Assembly: GCA_902791025.1 (NCBI GenBank)
Contig: CADATZ010000001.1
Location: forward strand, 186,001-250,000
Direction of reading: 5' to 3'
Length of the DNA: 64,000 nucleotides
From: an uncultured Chloroflexota bacterium
Lineage (GTDB): Bacteria; Chloroflexota; Anaerolineae; Anaerolineales; Anaerolineaceae
Position 1 is the stretch's first letter. Each line of letters begins with the position of its first letter. Made by a program: the position numbers and the translations under genes. A model generated the notes under the pieces. The model was given only the letters and a program-made list of their open reading frames with translations, was not told where the DNA came from and did no database searches. Below, piece after piece: positions 53,320 to 63,261 of this stretch.

Positions 53320-54105
53320 ATGTTGGAAAGCAAAAACGGGATAACATTAATGATCGATTCCGGAATTGGGGGGATTTCTGTGCTGGCACTGGCACATAAA
53401 AAACTTCCGATCGAAAATTTTCTCTTCTTTGCTGACGCAGCTTATGCTCCATATGGTGACAAAACTCCGGCAGAGATCCGGGAACGAATCCATATGATCC
53501 TGAAAGAACATTCCAACAAGCAGCTGAAGGCCATTTTACTGGCTTGTAACACAGCTACCTCAGCTGCAGCAGCGGTGTTACGTGAAGAACTTTCTATTCC
53601 CGTGATTGGCATGGAACCGGCGCTGAAACCGGCGGTACTCAACAGCGAAGGACAAATCATTGTAATGGCGACGGCACTGACCATCCGGGAAGAAAAGTTT
53701 CAAATGCTGCTTGCGCAATACGGAGAAGGCCGTGATATTGTTCCCATGCCCTGTCCGGGATTAATGCAGCTTGTGGAAAAGGATCCTCTGGGAAAGGAGA
53801 CTGAATTATATCTTCAAAGCGCTTTGTCACCTTATGAGAACAGTATGACTTCTATTGTTTTAGGCTGCACGCATTATTTATTTCTCAAGCCATTACTGCA
53901 GAAACTATATCCAAAAGTTGAACTTTTTGATGGAAATGATGGTGTCGTTCGTCATCTGGGGGAAATTCTGCGGGAACAAAATGCCTTGGGAGGAAACGGT
54001 AAAATTTCAATAAGTTCTTCGTTAAAGGATTTAGACGAACAGAAAATATATAATGAGAAATGTGTAAAAATGTTAAATTTTTGCAGCAAAATTTATAACG
54101 GATAA
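53320..54105 (+). CDS. murI: glutamate racemase
   Basis: 261 residues. MurI converts L- to D-glutamate for peptidoglycan. The first catalytic Cys is in LACNTATSAAAAVLRE and the second in VLGCTHYLFLKP; the N-terminal IDSGIGGISVL and DAAYAPYGDKTP are also typical. The start ATG at 53320 follows AAGGGAG; an in-frame start seven codons upstream overlaps the aminotransferase gene and is less likely. Aspartate/glutamate racemases of other families share the fold, but these motifs fit MurI best. It ends the + strand operon and faces the GNAT gene. Confidence 0.9.
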   Translation: MLESKNGITLMIDSGIGGISVLALAHKKLPIENFLFFADAAYAPYGDKTPAEIRERIHMILKEHSNKQLKAILLACNTATSAAAAVLREELSIPVIGMEPALKPAVLNSEGQIIVMATALTIREEKFQMLLAQYGEGRDIVPMPCPGLMQLVEKDPLGKETELYLQSALSPYENSMTSIVLGCTHYLFLKPLLQKLYPKVELFDGNDGVVRHLGEILREQNALGGNGKISISSSLKDLDEQKIYNEKCVKMLNFCSKIYNG

Positions 54106-54134
54106 AAAATAAGCTGTATTATCAGATAAAGTTT

Positions 54135-54608
54135 TTATTTCAAGATATATTCCATTGTGGTCGATTTAGGCGCAAAGCCCATTTTTTCGTAAAAAATACG
54201 CGCACTGTCATTACCTTCCCAGACGTTCAGGGTTATTTCATAGCAGCCAATCTTTTGGGCTTCTGATTTGACGTGGTCAAATAAGGCTTGTCCAATGTGA
54301 TTTTGGCGCATAGATTCATCTACACAGAAATCATCGATATAAATCGAACGAAACGGTACCTGATTGGAGCGATTTCGTTGTTCTCTGATTTCACAGAAAA
54401 CATATGCTGTTACATTATCGTTCTCATCCGTGGCAACATAAATGCGGCGGTTTTGGTTTTTCAGTAATTCTCTCAATTCATCATGCGTGTATTTTGTCGT
54501 GCCTGAAATAAATAAATCAGGACGAAGTGACGCGTGGATTTCAAGCACCTGAGATAACAATTGTAATATTCTATTTATGTCTTTTTCTTCTGCTATTCTG
54601 ATATTCAT
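54135..54608 (-). CDS. GNAT-family N-acetyltransferase
   Basis: 157 residues. The acetyl-CoA-binding motif A is visible as IYIDDFCVDESMRQNHIGQALFDHV, with the R/Q-x-x-G-x-G/A loop here QNHIGQA, and the C-terminal ITLNVWEGNDSARIFYEKMGF. It begins MNIRIAEEKDINRIL as usual. The acceptor substrate cannot be told. It is the last gene of a minus-strand group after rsmE (15-bp gap). Confidence 0.88.
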   Translation of the reverse strand: MNIRIAEEKDINRILQLLSQVLEIHASLRPDLFISGTTKYTHDELRELLKNQNRRIYVATDENDNVTAYVFCEIREQRNRSNQVPFRSIYIDDFCVDESMRQNHIGQALFDHVKSEAQKIGCYEITLNVWEGNDSARIFYEKMGFAPKSTTMEYILK

Positions 54609-54623
54609 GATATTTTGATTCTC

Positions 54624-55364
54624 CTACAAGAGATTTTCAACTTCATATAAGGACAGAACAACTGCAGCCAGTGCTGCTGTTTCCATTCGATAGATTCGTT
54701 TGCCAAGTGTAACCGGAATCCAATGATTATTTAGTGCGAAGGAAGCTTCATCTTCGGAAAAGCCTCCTTCCGGTCCGATCATCAACGAAATGCTTTTGAT
54801 TTTATTGTTTGAAAAGGTCAGTGCTTCATGTAGGGTTTTCTGGTGTTCTGATTCCCAGCAAAATAAAGAAATGTCAGCTTCATTTCCGGATTCTGCTGCA
54901 TTTTGAAAAAAAACGGGCTGTGAGAGATCGGGAATACGTCCTCTTCCGCATTGTTCCGCCGCCTCCTTGAGGATTTTCTCCCAGCGTTCCTTTTTTCCGT
55001 ATATATCCGATGGTTTCCGGATCAAGGACCGCTCTGTAATCATTGGAACGATGCGGCTGACACCGGCCTCAGTGCATTTTTGGAGGATCCACTCAAATTT
55101 TTCTCGCTGAGTGAGTCCGACATAAAGCGTGATGCGGCAGTCCGGTTCACCGTCTGATCTATGTTTTTCGAGAATTTCTGCGTAGACATTCTTTTCATCG
55201 AGATAACGAATCTCAGCGGTATAAACCCATCCGAGGTTGTCCAAAAATTGAACTTGAGCGCCATCTTTCAGCCGAAGGACTTTTCGAATCTGTGCAGAAA
55301 TATCATCGGGGATAGATATATTTGTCTGAGAGATCAATTCAGGGGAAATAAAGAAACGATTCAT
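54624..55364 (-). CDS. rsmE: 16S rRNA m3U1498 methyltransferase
   Basis: 246 residues, SPOUT-class enzyme. Seen are the N-terminal [27 protein letters not shown] (PUA-like part), [29 protein letters not shown], the SAM-knot [17 protein letters not shown] and [19 protein letters not shown]. The ATG overlaps the rsmI stop by 4 bases. The assignment is firm. Confidence 0.95.
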   Translation of the reverse strand: MNRFFISPELISQTNISIPDDISAQIRKVLRLKDGAQVQFLDNLGWVYTAEIRYLDEKNVYAEILEKHRSDGEPDCRITLYVGLTQREKFEWILQKCTEAGVSRIVPMITERSLIRKPSDIYGKKERWEKILKEAAEQCGRGRIPDLSQPVFFQNAAESGNEADISLFCWESEHQKTLHEALTFSNNKIKSISLMIGPEGGFSEDEASFALNNHWIPVTLGKRIYRMETAALAAVVLSLYEVENLL

Positions 55365-56080
55365 TCCATTTCTTTCTCATTACTTGTTTCGTATAATTTG
55401 TCAAATTCAACCTTACTGCCAAGCGGATTGATCACAATACAATACTCACCGCGAGGCTCTTCGGCCGAATATTTCTGAATCATATCCGATATCCGTCCAC
55501 GGTCAATCAATTCAAACTTTTTGGTGAGGTCATTGCAGATTGCGATGGATCGATCCCCATAAACAGCCAGGGCATCTTTCAGAAACGCTAATAAGCGATG
55601 CGGACTTTCATAAAAGATCAATGTATGCGGAGAATCTTTATCGACCTCAAAAAAATGCTGCCGCTGTCCTGATTTTCTTGGTGTGAATCCACGGAATGTA
55701 AAGGAATGTACCGGCAACCCGGAAAGGGTAAGTGCTGTGATCAAGGCTGTTGGTCCCGGGACCGCGGTGATTTCAATGTGATTCGCGAGCGCTTCACGAA
55801 CCAGAATGAACCCCGGATCGGATATCGACGGGGAACCGGCATCTGTGACGATTGCGACGTTTTCTCCGGAAAGAAGGTGCTCCATCACCTTTGGCAATGC
55901 TCTTGTTTCGTTGTCTTCGCGGAATGATAATAAGGGCTTTTTAATTTCGTAATGATGCAGCAGCATTCCGGTTTTTCTGGTGTCTTCACTCACCACAAGG
56001 TCAACTTCCTGTAATGTTTCCAGAGCACGGAGGCTGATATCTTTTAGATTTCCGATTGGAGTTGCGACCAAATATAACAT
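55361..56080 (-). CDS. rsmI: 16S rRNA 2'-O-ribose C1402 methyltransferase
   Basis: 239 residues, tetrapyrrole-methylase fold. The N-terminus is [19 protein letters not shown], followed by [44 protein letters not shown] and [11 protein letters not shown]. The short form without the C-terminal extension found in E. coli. Its start lies inside the DNA methyltransferase gene, with 37 bases overlap, and it is coupled to rsmE downstream. Two 16S modification enzymes are thus made together. Confidence 0.95.
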   Translation of the reverse strand: MLYLVATPIGNLKDISLRALETLQEVDLVVSEDTRKTGMLLHHYEIKKPLLSFREDNETRALPKVMEHLLSGENVAIVTDAGSPSISDPGFILVREALANHIEITAVPGPTALITALTLSGLPVHSFTFRGFTPRKSGQRQHFFEVDKDSPHTLIFYESPHRLLAFLKDALAVYGDRSIAICNDLTKKFELIDRGRISDMIQKYSAEEPRGEYCIVINPLGSKVEFDKLYETSNEKEME

Positions 56081-56886
56081 GAGTCCTGTAACCTCTTTTT
56101 AATTACTTCAATAGCTTCCGGATTGTTATCGATCAAGATGCAGTTTCGTCCCAATTCATTGCAAACGGCACCGGTTGTCCCGCTTCCCGCAAAAAAATCG
56201 AGAACCATATCACCGGGATTCGAAGAAGCAGAGATGATCCTGCGCAGAATTCCTTCCGGTTTTTGTGTGGGATAGCCGGTTTTCTCTTTGCCGGTCGGGG
56301 AAACAATGGTGTGCCACCAGGTATCTGTAGGTGTTTTCCCTTTCGCGGCCTTTTCCGGACCCACTAATCCGGGAGCCATATATGGAATGCGGTCGATCGC
56401 GTCGTAATTAAACGTATAATGGTCCGGGTCTTTTGCATAATATAAAATATTGTCATGCTTTGCCGGCCATTTTTTTGTTGTCCTTGCGCCATAATCATAT
56501 GCCCAGATGATCTCATTCAGGAATGAATCTCGTCCGAAAATCTGATCCAGCAGGATTTTACAGTAGTGTACTTCACGGTAATCAATATGAAAATATAAAG
56601 ACCCCTGTTTTTTCAGCACACGATAAGCTTCCTGCAATCGCGGTTCAAGAAATTCCATAAAGTTATCAAAAGCATCATTGTAGCTTTTTGTGCCGAGTGT
56701 CTCAGTTTTATAATGCTTTCCCAGAAAGCCGACTCTTGCACCATCCTCATCCTGAACTGTTTTTATAGAGGTTCTGCGCTGCGTCTTTCCGGTATTGAAT
56801 GGCGGATCAATATAAATCAGATCGATTGATTCCGAGTCAATTTCTTTCAGAAGTTCGAGATTATCACCAAAGCGTATGTCTACCAT
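56044..56886 (-). CDS. orphan DNA methyltransferase (adenine-N6 or cytosine-N4)
   Basis: 280 residues. The catalytic DPPF motif ([14 protein letters not shown], motif IV) comes first, and the SAM-binding FxGxG motif ([14 protein letters not shown], motif I) comes late, the beta-class order. [11 protein letters not shown] is the usual motif before motif I. No restriction enzyme or specificity gene is adjacent, so it is likely a solitary methyltransferase for regulation or replication timing, or an rRNA-operon passenger. There is a -10-like TATAAT eight bases before the ATG at 56886 and no Shine-Dalgarno. DPPF favours adenine-N6, but cytosine-N4 is not excluded. Confidence 0.87.
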   Translation of the reverse strand: MVDIRFGDNLELLKEIDSESIDLIYIDPPFNTGKTQRRTSIKTVQDEDGARVGFLGKHYKTETLGTKSYNDAFDNFMEFLEPRLQEAYRVLKKQGSLYFHIDYREVHYCKILLDQIFGRDSFLNEIIWAYDYGARTTKKWPAKHDNILYYAKDPDHYTFNYDAIDRIPYMAPGLVGPEKAAKGKTPTDTWWHTIVSPTGKEKTGYPTQKPEGILRRIISASSNPGDMVLDFFAGSGTTGAVCNELGRNCILIDNNPEAIEVIKKRLQDSCYIWSQLQSEI

Positions 56887-56916
56887 ATTTACCCATTATA
56901 TCATGATTCACAATAT

Positions 56917-58881
56917 TTATTTTCTCGTGTAAATATCCCAGGCGTCATAAAACTCAGGATTGATCGTTGTCTTGTAGGCATAATGATCACAAAAGTAATT
57001 GTAAACAGCTTTTGTATATTCCTCCCCGTCCGGAATAATACACTCGGAATCCGCCTGCGTTATGAAAGGCAGTGCAGTATCATGCGTATAAACGATAACC
57101 TGGGGCGGATCCTTTATCAAATCAGAGAGAAACTCATCCCATTGTGCAGTCTGTATGTCGTCCGGGAACAAATAGAGGGGACGTTCATTAAAATAAGCAG
57201 TCGGAGCATATCGTTCACTCATTACATATATCGCGGAACGGCTTCCCCATACAAGGATCGACCGGTCGGGAACAGTGTTTTCCAACAGATAATCACGTGT
57301 TTTCGTATAGGAAGAAGGCATGCGGTGCATATAATTCGCCTGAAAATATTGACTCAATGGAAGTGAGAATATAAGCAGGATCATAATCGTACAAAATTGG
57401 TAAAGTTTTGTGTGACGGCAGAGGCAAAGCGACAAGTAATTTATCATTTCACTCAGTAGTATCACAACCGGAACAATGCAGAGAATAAAATAATGCTGAT
57501 AGTTCATTCCTGAAAGTCCTGCAAGCAGTAATTCAACCGGAAGGTCGATCATCGCCCATAATGTGAGTATGTGTTTTTTCGCAAGTAAGGTTTGTTTGTT
57601 TCGAATAAAACGTATGAAAATCAGCGGAAAACACAAAAAGCCGCATAAGAGGTAAGGACTGATTGATGGCAGAAAAGTCAGTGTCGTTACGGCGCAGGCA
57701 AGACGGCTGTCAGAACTCTTTTCAGAATAGGTAAAATTGAAACGAAAAGCCACATCCCAATAAGCCGAAAGTGCATTATTGCATGCAAAATAAATGATCC
57801 AGCATGCATTTACGAAAATAAATCCACAACCTGCCAAAGCCCAGAATTTGAAAAAATGTTTTATATCTTTTTCTGAGCGATATTGCTGCAGAAAATCGAC
57901 TATAAATAAAGCAATCCAGTATCCGATCGTGTTTTGTTTGGATGTAAACGCAAGGCCGCATAATAGACCTATCAGAAATCCACTGAGATTCGTAAAGCGT
58001 GATTTGATACGCGAGAAATATAACCCAAGCGCGCAAATTGAAAAGAAGAGGGAAATCTCTTCCGTATAATTCCCAAAATCAAATAATCGAACATAATGGA
58101 GCGTACCAAAGAACAGAATGAATAAAGATACCCAGCGTGGAAAGAATTTTTTCAATAGTCTGTAAAAAGTTGCAGTGCCAAGATAAAACATAAGGAATTC
58201 AATGACCCATATTCCTGCAAGAGATCCATTTGCGATTTTCAATCCAATTGCGTTAAGATAGAAAATAACTGGTGGTTTGTGATCCCATAAATCAGTGTAG
58301 GGCATTTTTCCGCGCAATATCTGCTGTCCAAAATACGAGAAAATCGCGTAATCATGAGATGGATAATAATTATCCCGCAGCGGTATGAAAGCACCATAGA
58401 CAAGGATGCAGCCAAGAAACAGCAGCAGCAATTCGGGAATTACAAGGTTTTCTGTGATTAAAATTTTTAGTGGTGCAGCTTCGGTTTGGCACATATGGAT
58501 GATCAAAAAAACTATTAAACAGAGGCACAGCGCCATTGTATAAAAAAGAAACGGATGAGATTGTCTGATGAAAGCCCCGATCAGGTAAAGAGTTCCATCT
58601 TTAATGATGAGTTTCCTTTCAAGAACGAACAAAAGAACAGAAAATATAAATGTAAGTATACAAAGGTGAAAACAAAATGAGGCCCTTTTTTTATATTGTA
58701 TGATCCATTCAGGATGCGCGGATATGAAAAACCAGCCAACCAGGGTAATAATAATGGATGTAATCAATGCCGCGCGGGCAAGTGTAATGTGAAGGACCGG
58801 CGGAAAACCTGATAAGCGAATAATGCTTATCAGGGCACAAATGATAATAATGAAATTCAGTAATTTTCGTTTCTTTTCCAT
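56917..58881 (-). CDS. GT-C fold membrane glycosyltransferase (GT39/ArnT-like)
   Basis: About 654 residues with some 11-13 hydrophobic helices. After the first helices comes PSHDYAIFSYFGQQILRG followed by MPYTDLWDHKPPVIFY, the pattern of lipid-linked-sugar transferases of the GT39/GT83 type (acidic residue in the first external loop, D..KPP motif). The C-terminal ~140 residues form a soluble domain (RSILVWGSRSAIYVMSERYAPTA, PPQVIVYTHDTALP). It probably moves a sugar from a polyprenyl-phosphate donor to a glycan or protein outside the membrane. The ATG at 58881 is used rather than a TTG six bases earlier; no clear Shine-Dalgarno is seen. Acceptor unknown. Confidence 0.82.
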   Translation of the reverse strand: MEKKRKLLNFIIIICALISIIRLSGFPPVLHITLARAALITSIIITLVGWFFISAHPEWIIQYKKRASFCFHLCILTFIFSVLLFVLERKLIIKDGTLYLIGAFIRQSHPFLFYTMALCLCLIVFLIIHMCQTEAAPLKILITENLVIPELLLLFLGCILVYGAFIPLRDNYYPSHDYAIFSYFGQQILRGKMPYTDLWDHKPPVIFYLNAIGLKIANGSLAGIWVIEFLMFYLGTATFYRLLKKFFPRWVSLFILFFGTLHYVRLFDFGNYTEEISLFFSICALGLYFSRIKSRFTNLSGFLIGLLCGLAFTSKQNTIGYWIALFIVDFLQQYRSEKDIKHFFKFWALAGCGFIFVNACWIIYFACNNALSAYWDVAFRFNFTYSEKSSDSRLACAVTTLTFLPSISPYLLCGFLCFPLIFIRFIRNKQTLLAKKHILTLWAMIDLPVELLLAGLSGMNYQHYFILCIVPVVILLSEMINYLSLCLCRHTKLYQFCTIMILLIFSLPLSQYFQANYMHRMPSSYTKTRDYLLENTVPDRSILVWGSRSAIYVMSERYAPTAYFNERPLYLFPDDIQTAQWDEFLSDLIKDPPQVIVYTHDTALPFITQADSECIIPDGEEYTKAVYNYFCDHYAYKTTINPEFYDAWDIYTRK

Positions 58882-58901
58882 TATCAAGGTGAATTATGGA
58901 T

Positions 58902-60083
58902 CTATGCGATCCAATAATAATTTATCCATCCACAAAACAGCAGAACCTGAACCGACAAAAAAACTGCGCATAGTAATCCGAATTCATATTTTCGATTTTT
59001 TAATAGATCAGATGTAAACATCCAAATCGGGTAAATAACTGCTGTATACCTCATCATAGAATAAAGATTGCCCGTGCCGATGAGCACAAGTGTGCAGATG
59101 AGAGCATAAATGCCATATGCTTTATTTTTTGTCCGGATGATCATTAGAATACTGAGTATCAGCGATGCGGTGATCATGATCAGGTCAATTGTTGTCGGGC
59201 GGTTATGACGGGTATGTAAGGGCTCAAAATAAAGGCTGAAGGCAGAAAGATCTGTCAGGCTTCTTCCCCAGGAAGATTGTGCTTTGAAAAAAGCAAAAAA
59301 GTCACCTGTAAGTCTATAAAGATAAAAGAAATAGATGCAAATTCCTGCCGGTACGAGCAGATACCAGAGCCATGCTGTACCGATCTTCTTGAAATTCCAG
59401 TTCCTTTTTGATAAATAAAGATAAGCAACAGGAAAAAGGATCAGCACCCCATGCGGCCGGCATAATGCGGCAAAGGCAGCGCAGAGTGCACTCCATTTCC
59501 ATTGATCCTGTTCAGCAAGAATCATTGTGTAGACGATAAGACAAAGAAAAAGGCTTTCACCGTAAAAGGCGCTGAAATAAAAACCACAGGGGAGGCAAGT
59601 CATCAAAATCGGCACAAGATTTGCTGTACGTGTTGAAAATAGCCTTTCGCTGAGTTTCGATATTCCGTAAAGTGCAAGCAGAAAGCATATATTCGAAATC
59701 AGCAGACCAACAAGAAGCCAGACACTTTCAGTCTGGAAGCGCTGAGGCAACCAAAATGTGAGCAATTTAATCAGGTACGGATAAAGAGGAAAGAAAGCGA
59801 GGTTGCTGTATCCGGAAATAAGATCATCCGGTACAATGTAACCCCATTTCACAATGGATAGCTGCCATTCGCTGTCCCATCGGCACCAGATATCAATGAG
59901 CCATTTGGGAGAGAGAAAGAAGCCCTGATCCAGATAGCGCTGATAAATAACATTTCCCTGATAGTAACTCGAAAACCAGGCTGTTATCAAGAGGATCAAT
60001 CGTGAACCAAAAAACAGTTTGCATATGAAAGACCAAAGGCTTTTATCCGAAAAAAAATAATGTTTTTTTGCAGACTTTTCCAT
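58902..60083 (-). CDS. PIG-V-like membrane mannosyltransferase
   Basis: 393 residues, polytopic. The external-loop motif RWDSEWQLSIVKWGY (Asp and Glu of the GT-C active site), NLAFFPLYPYLIKLL, and FYFSAFYGESLFLCLIVYT are the marks of bacterial PIG-V/GT76 relatives, which add mannose from polyprenyl-phosphate-mannose. manC at 39.6 kb could supply GDP-mannose. It is the first gene of the minus-strand group, with TATAAT six bases before the ATG, which may give a leaderless mRNA. The next gene follows after 20 bp. Family likely; donor inferred. Confidence 0.8.
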   Translation of the reverse strand: MEKSAKKHYFFSDKSLWSFICKLFFGSRLILLITAWFSSYYQGNVIYQRYLDQGFFLSPKWLIDIWCRWDSEWQLSIVKWGYIVPDDLISGYSNLAFFPLYPYLIKLLTFWLPQRFQTESVWLLVGLLISNICFLLALYGISKLSERLFSTRTANLVPILMTCLPCGFYFSAFYGESLFLCLIVYTMILAEQDQWKWSALCAAFAALCRPHGVLILFPVAYLYLSKRNWNFKKIGTAWLWYLLVPAGICIYFFYLYRLTGDFFAFFKAQSSWGRSLTDLSAFSLYFEPLHTRHNRPTTIDLIMITASLILSILMIIRTKNKAYGIYALICTLVLIGTGNLYSMMRYTAVIYPIWMFTSDLLKNRKYEFGLLCAVFLSVQVLLFCGWINYYWIA

Positions 60084-60194
60084 GCGTCTATTATAATCAT
60101 AATTAGAAGATTTATGCGTACAAGATTAAATTGTACTTATGTCTAATAAAGTAAGGAAGAGAGTTGTCAGACAATAATAATTGTCTCCCATAAT

Positions 60195-62267
60195 ATGACT
60201 GAAAAGAAAAAAGGTTTTTATCTCACTGAAAAACATATCCCGATCCTGCTGCTTCTGGTAACAATTGCAGCATACGTACCCTTGATTTCGCAGCTTGGGT
60301 TTTATTGGGATGATTGGCCGATGCTTTGGTTTAAAATCACCAAAGGCGCGGAAGGTTTCGCAACTGCATTTGATTCCGATCGGCCATTCCTTGGATATCT
60401 TTATCAGATAACGGCACGGTTAAGTAATGATCCATTGGTATGGCAGGGTTTAACAGTATTTTTCCGTTATACCGTAACCCTGGCATTCTGGTGGATGCTG
60501 CGGCAGCTTTGGCCTGAAAGAAAACACGAAGTATTTTGGATCAGTATTCTTCTTGCGGTATACCCCGGTTTTAAACAAATGCCAATCGTATATGTATGGC
60601 TGAATGGCTTTGTTCTGCTTTTAGAGTATATTCTTTCATATGGAATGATGCTGAAAGCAATCAGCAGCCAAAGTAAAATAGGATGGCTGTTGTGGACAAT
60701 CCCTTCTGTAATCTTATTCACACTTTGTACGATCACAACGGAATATTATACTGGCTTGGAAATTTGTAGGTTTTTCATTATCTGGATTTTCCTTGCTAAA
60801 AACAAAGAATTTTGTAAACTGCCATTTCTGAAAAAAGTTTTACTTGTCATTTTGCAGTGGCTTCCGTATCTCGCGGTGCTCGGTGCATTTATGTTCTGGC
60901 GTGTAGTGATTTTTCAATTTCCGAGTTATCAGCCGGTTTTGATGGATCAGCTTGCATCTAAACCATTGTATGCGATTTATACTGTAGTTATACGAATTAT
61001 TGAAGACGCATATACTGCAACCTGGGGCGCATGGACTGAGTTTTTCAGTTTCCCGAATCACGTAGACTTTGAAACAAATGCAGGGACGATATTTTGGATA
61101 TCAACAATACTTGCTTTCCTTGTGATTTTCCTGATTGCGCTAATATATAGACCCAATGAAACGGATCCTGAAAGCAGCAAAGGAAAAAACATATGGAGCC
61201 TGATCGCCATTGGTTTGGGATTATTCATGGTAATTTGTCCGGGTTTCCCGTTTTGGGTAACAATGCTTCCGATTCATTTGTCCTATCCCTATGATCGTTT
61301 TCTTGTAGCCTTTATGTTTGGAAGTTCGATCTTTATGGTGGGATTGATCACCTTTTTCCTGAGAACAACATGGCAGAAAAATCTGGTTCTGTCTTTATTC
61401 GCTGCTATGGCTGTAGGCGGTAATATATTAAATGCCAACAGTTACAGAAAAGACTGGAACACACAAAAAGATTTTGCAAGCCAGCTGATCACGCGAATTC
61501 CTGCACTCAAAGAACCAACGATTTTAATTGCTGATGATAACCCAATGATTTATGAATCTGATAATTCCTTGACGGGCATGGTCAATCTTGCCCTTGAGCC
61601 TGAAGAAAGTTGGAATGATGACAGACTTCCTTACAGTGTGATGTTTTTTACTCCACGATTCGGGTCTATTGAGGAATATAAAAACCGATCCGGAATTTAT
61701 CAGGATTTCCGCGGTTCTCTCTTTGGTGCACAGAACGACGAAGTAGTTGTGTATCATTATTCACCTCCGGGTTGTTTGAGAATTATTGATCCGGAACAGC
61801 ATTCCGGACTGAATATATTCCCGGATTCATACAAAAATTTTATGTATTTATCAGATCCCGCAGGAAGGATTGAACCTGATGGTAAAAGTTCAAATATACT
61901 CTTCAGAGAAGTGTTCAAACAAGGTGCAGAAAAGAATTGGTGTTATTATTTCCAGAAAGCGGATCTCGCTCGACAGACAGAAGATTGGGAGACAATTGCA
62001 GAGATAGGTGATGAGGTCCTTCCGGTAATGAAAGCAGGGGAAGCTTCTGAATATTTTAATTATATTGAAGCTTATATGAACCTTGGACGGTATTCAGATG
62101 CTATGGATTTGCTGCGTCGTGTTCATGCTGAAGATAAAAGTCTTGATGTTATACTTTGTCCATATGTGCATAAATGGATCCACAGTAATCCACCTGAAGA
62201 CCAAAGCGTAATCTCAAGTATAATTGCTGCGATGAACAGCGTTGGCTGTTCGATGTCTAAAAATTAG
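60195..62267 (+). CDS. large polytopic membrane protein, putative GT-C glycosyltransferase
   Basis: 690 residues. About 11 hydrophobic helices occupy residues 15-425. The first external loop has GFYWDDWPMLWFKI and DSDRPFLGYLYQITARL, with the acidic pair expected in GT-C enzymes, as in several uncharacterised exopolysaccharide membrane proteins. From ~440 on the chain is soluble: an extracytoplasmic part (TILIADDNPMIYESDN, VVVYHYSPPGCLRII), then helical repeats like TPR units (YYFQKADLARQTEDWETIA, YFNYIEAYMNLGRYSDAMDLL). No gene name is justified. It is followed 34 bp later by a GT2 gene and then a methyltransferase gene, probably one operon for surface glycan synthesis (inference). Confidence 0.7.
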   Translation: MTEKKKGFYLTEKHIPILLLLVTIAAYVPLISQLGFYWDDWPMLWFKITKGAEGFATAFDSDRPFLGYLYQITARLSNDPLVWQGLTVFFRYTVTLAFWWMLRQLWPERKHEVFWISILLAVYPGFKQMPIVYVWLNGFVLLLEYILSYGMMLKAISSQSKIGWLLWTIPSVILFTLCTITTEYYTGLEICRFFIIWIFLAKNKEFCKLPFLKKVLLVILQWLPYLAVLGAFMFWRVVIFQFPSYQPVLMDQLASKPLYAIYTVVIRIIEDAYTATWGAWTEFFSFPNHVDFETNAGTIFWISTILAFLVIFLIALIYRPNETDPESSKGKNIWSLIAIGLGLFMVICPGFPFWVTMLPIHLSYPYDRFLVAFMFGSSIFMVGLITFFLRTTWQKNLVLSLFAAMAVGGNILNANSYRKDWNTQKDFASQLITRIPALKEPTILIADDNPMIYESDNSLTGMVNLALEPEESWNDDRLPYSVMFFTPRFGSIEEYKNRSGIYQDFRGSLFGAQNDEVVVYHYSPPGCLRIIDPEQHSGLNIFPDSYKNFMYLSDPAGRIEPDGKSSNILFREVFKQGAEKNWCYYFQKADLARQTEDWETIAEIGDEVLPVMKAGEASEYFNYIEAYMNLGRYSDAMDLLRRVHAEDKSLDVILCPYVHKWIHSNPPEDQSVISSIIAAMNSVGCSMSKN

Positions 62268-62301
62268 TATTGGAAAACATAATACAGAGAAAAATGAGTC
62301 T

Positions 62302-63261
62302 ATGACGGAAGAACATACTAAAAAAAATGTTTCAATTGTGATTCCGGTATATAACGGAGAAGAAACAGTAATACCCTTGACCGAAAGACTGTTGAAGGTT
62401 CTGTCGGAAGAGTTTTCTCAATATGAGATTATTTTCGTGGATGATTGCAGTCCGGACAATAGTTGGAGTGTTTTAAAAACTCTGCAGGAAAAGAATCCTG
62501 ACACGATTCATGTGATTCACCTGGCAAGAAATTTTGGACAGCATAATGCTACTCTTTGTGGGATTCGGGCTGCCCGTCATGAAATCTGTGTTACCATGGA
62601 TGATGATCTGCAGCATCCACCGGAACAGCTGCATTTATTGATAGAGGAGCTTGAAAAGGGCTTTGATGTCGTTTATGCGATTCCTAAAAAAATGCCCCAT
62701 TCCTGGTGGAGGAATCTCGGTTCAAAAATGGCAAAGCTGATTCTGAGCAAGATCATGGGAATACCGATTCGCGAAATCGGAGCATTTCGGGCGTTTCGTA
62801 CAAATTTGAGAAACGCATTCGCGGAATATCGGAGTCCTGAGGTTTGTGTCGATCCGCTGCTGACCTGGGGAACAAAAAAATTTAGCCATGTCTATGTAGA
62901 AGAAGATCAGCGTGAGATTGGGGAATCCAATTACTCATTAGGCAGTCTCATTAAAACGACGATGATGGTCATGGCAAGGTACAGCACAGTTCCGCTGCGA
63001 TTTGCAAGTGCGCTGGGATTTATTTTTATGCTATTTGGAATTGCCGTTCTGATTTATGTTCTTGTAATTAAAATTTCTCTCGGTTCAATTCCCGGATTTC
63101 CTTTCCTTGCTTCAATTATTTCTATTTTTGCCGGAGTACAACTGTTTACATTGGGTATTTTCGGCGAATATCTGGCAAGAATTTATGAAAGATCAAATGA
63201 CAGGCCTCCCTATGTAATTGGGGAAGATTCGGATAACTATAAGGAGAGTAATACACAATGA
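62302..63261 (+). CDS. family 2 glycosyltransferase, polyprenyl-phosphate type (DPM1/ArnC-like)
   Basis: 319 residues. The GT-A domain has VSIVIPVYNGEETVIPL, IIFVDDCSPDNSW, HLARNFGQHNATLCGIRAA, CVTMDDDLQHPPEQL (the DxD-type site) and the QREIGESNYSLGSLI motif. Two membrane helices at the C-terminus (about residues 230-255 and 265-290) are typical of enzymes that load undecaprenyl phosphate with a sugar. Such lipid-linked sugars are the donors for GT-C enzymes like those at 57-62 kb. The ATG at 62302 is used; the frame upstream overlaps the previous gene. Its stop overlaps the next start. Confidence 0.88.
   Translation: MTEEHTKKNVSIVIPVYNGEETVIPLTERLLKVLSEEFSQYEIIFVDDCSPDNSWSVLKTLQEKNPDTIHVIHLARNFGQHNATLCGIRAARHEICVTMDDDLQHPPEQLHLLIEELEKGFDVVYAIPKKMPHSWWRNLGSKMAKLILSKIMGIPIREIGAFRAFRTNLRNAFAEYRSPEVCVDPLLTWGTKKFSHVYVEEDQREIGESNYSLGSLIKTTMMVMARYSTVPLRFASALGFIFMLFGIAVLIYVLVIKISLGSIPGFPFLASIISIFAGVQLFTLGIFGEYLARIYERSNDRPPYVIGEDSDNYKESNTQ

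Noticed and set aside
54135..54608. Naming the GNAT protein RimI or another specific acetyltransferase
   Set aside because: Only the general acetyl-CoA motif is seen; nothing fixes the substrate.
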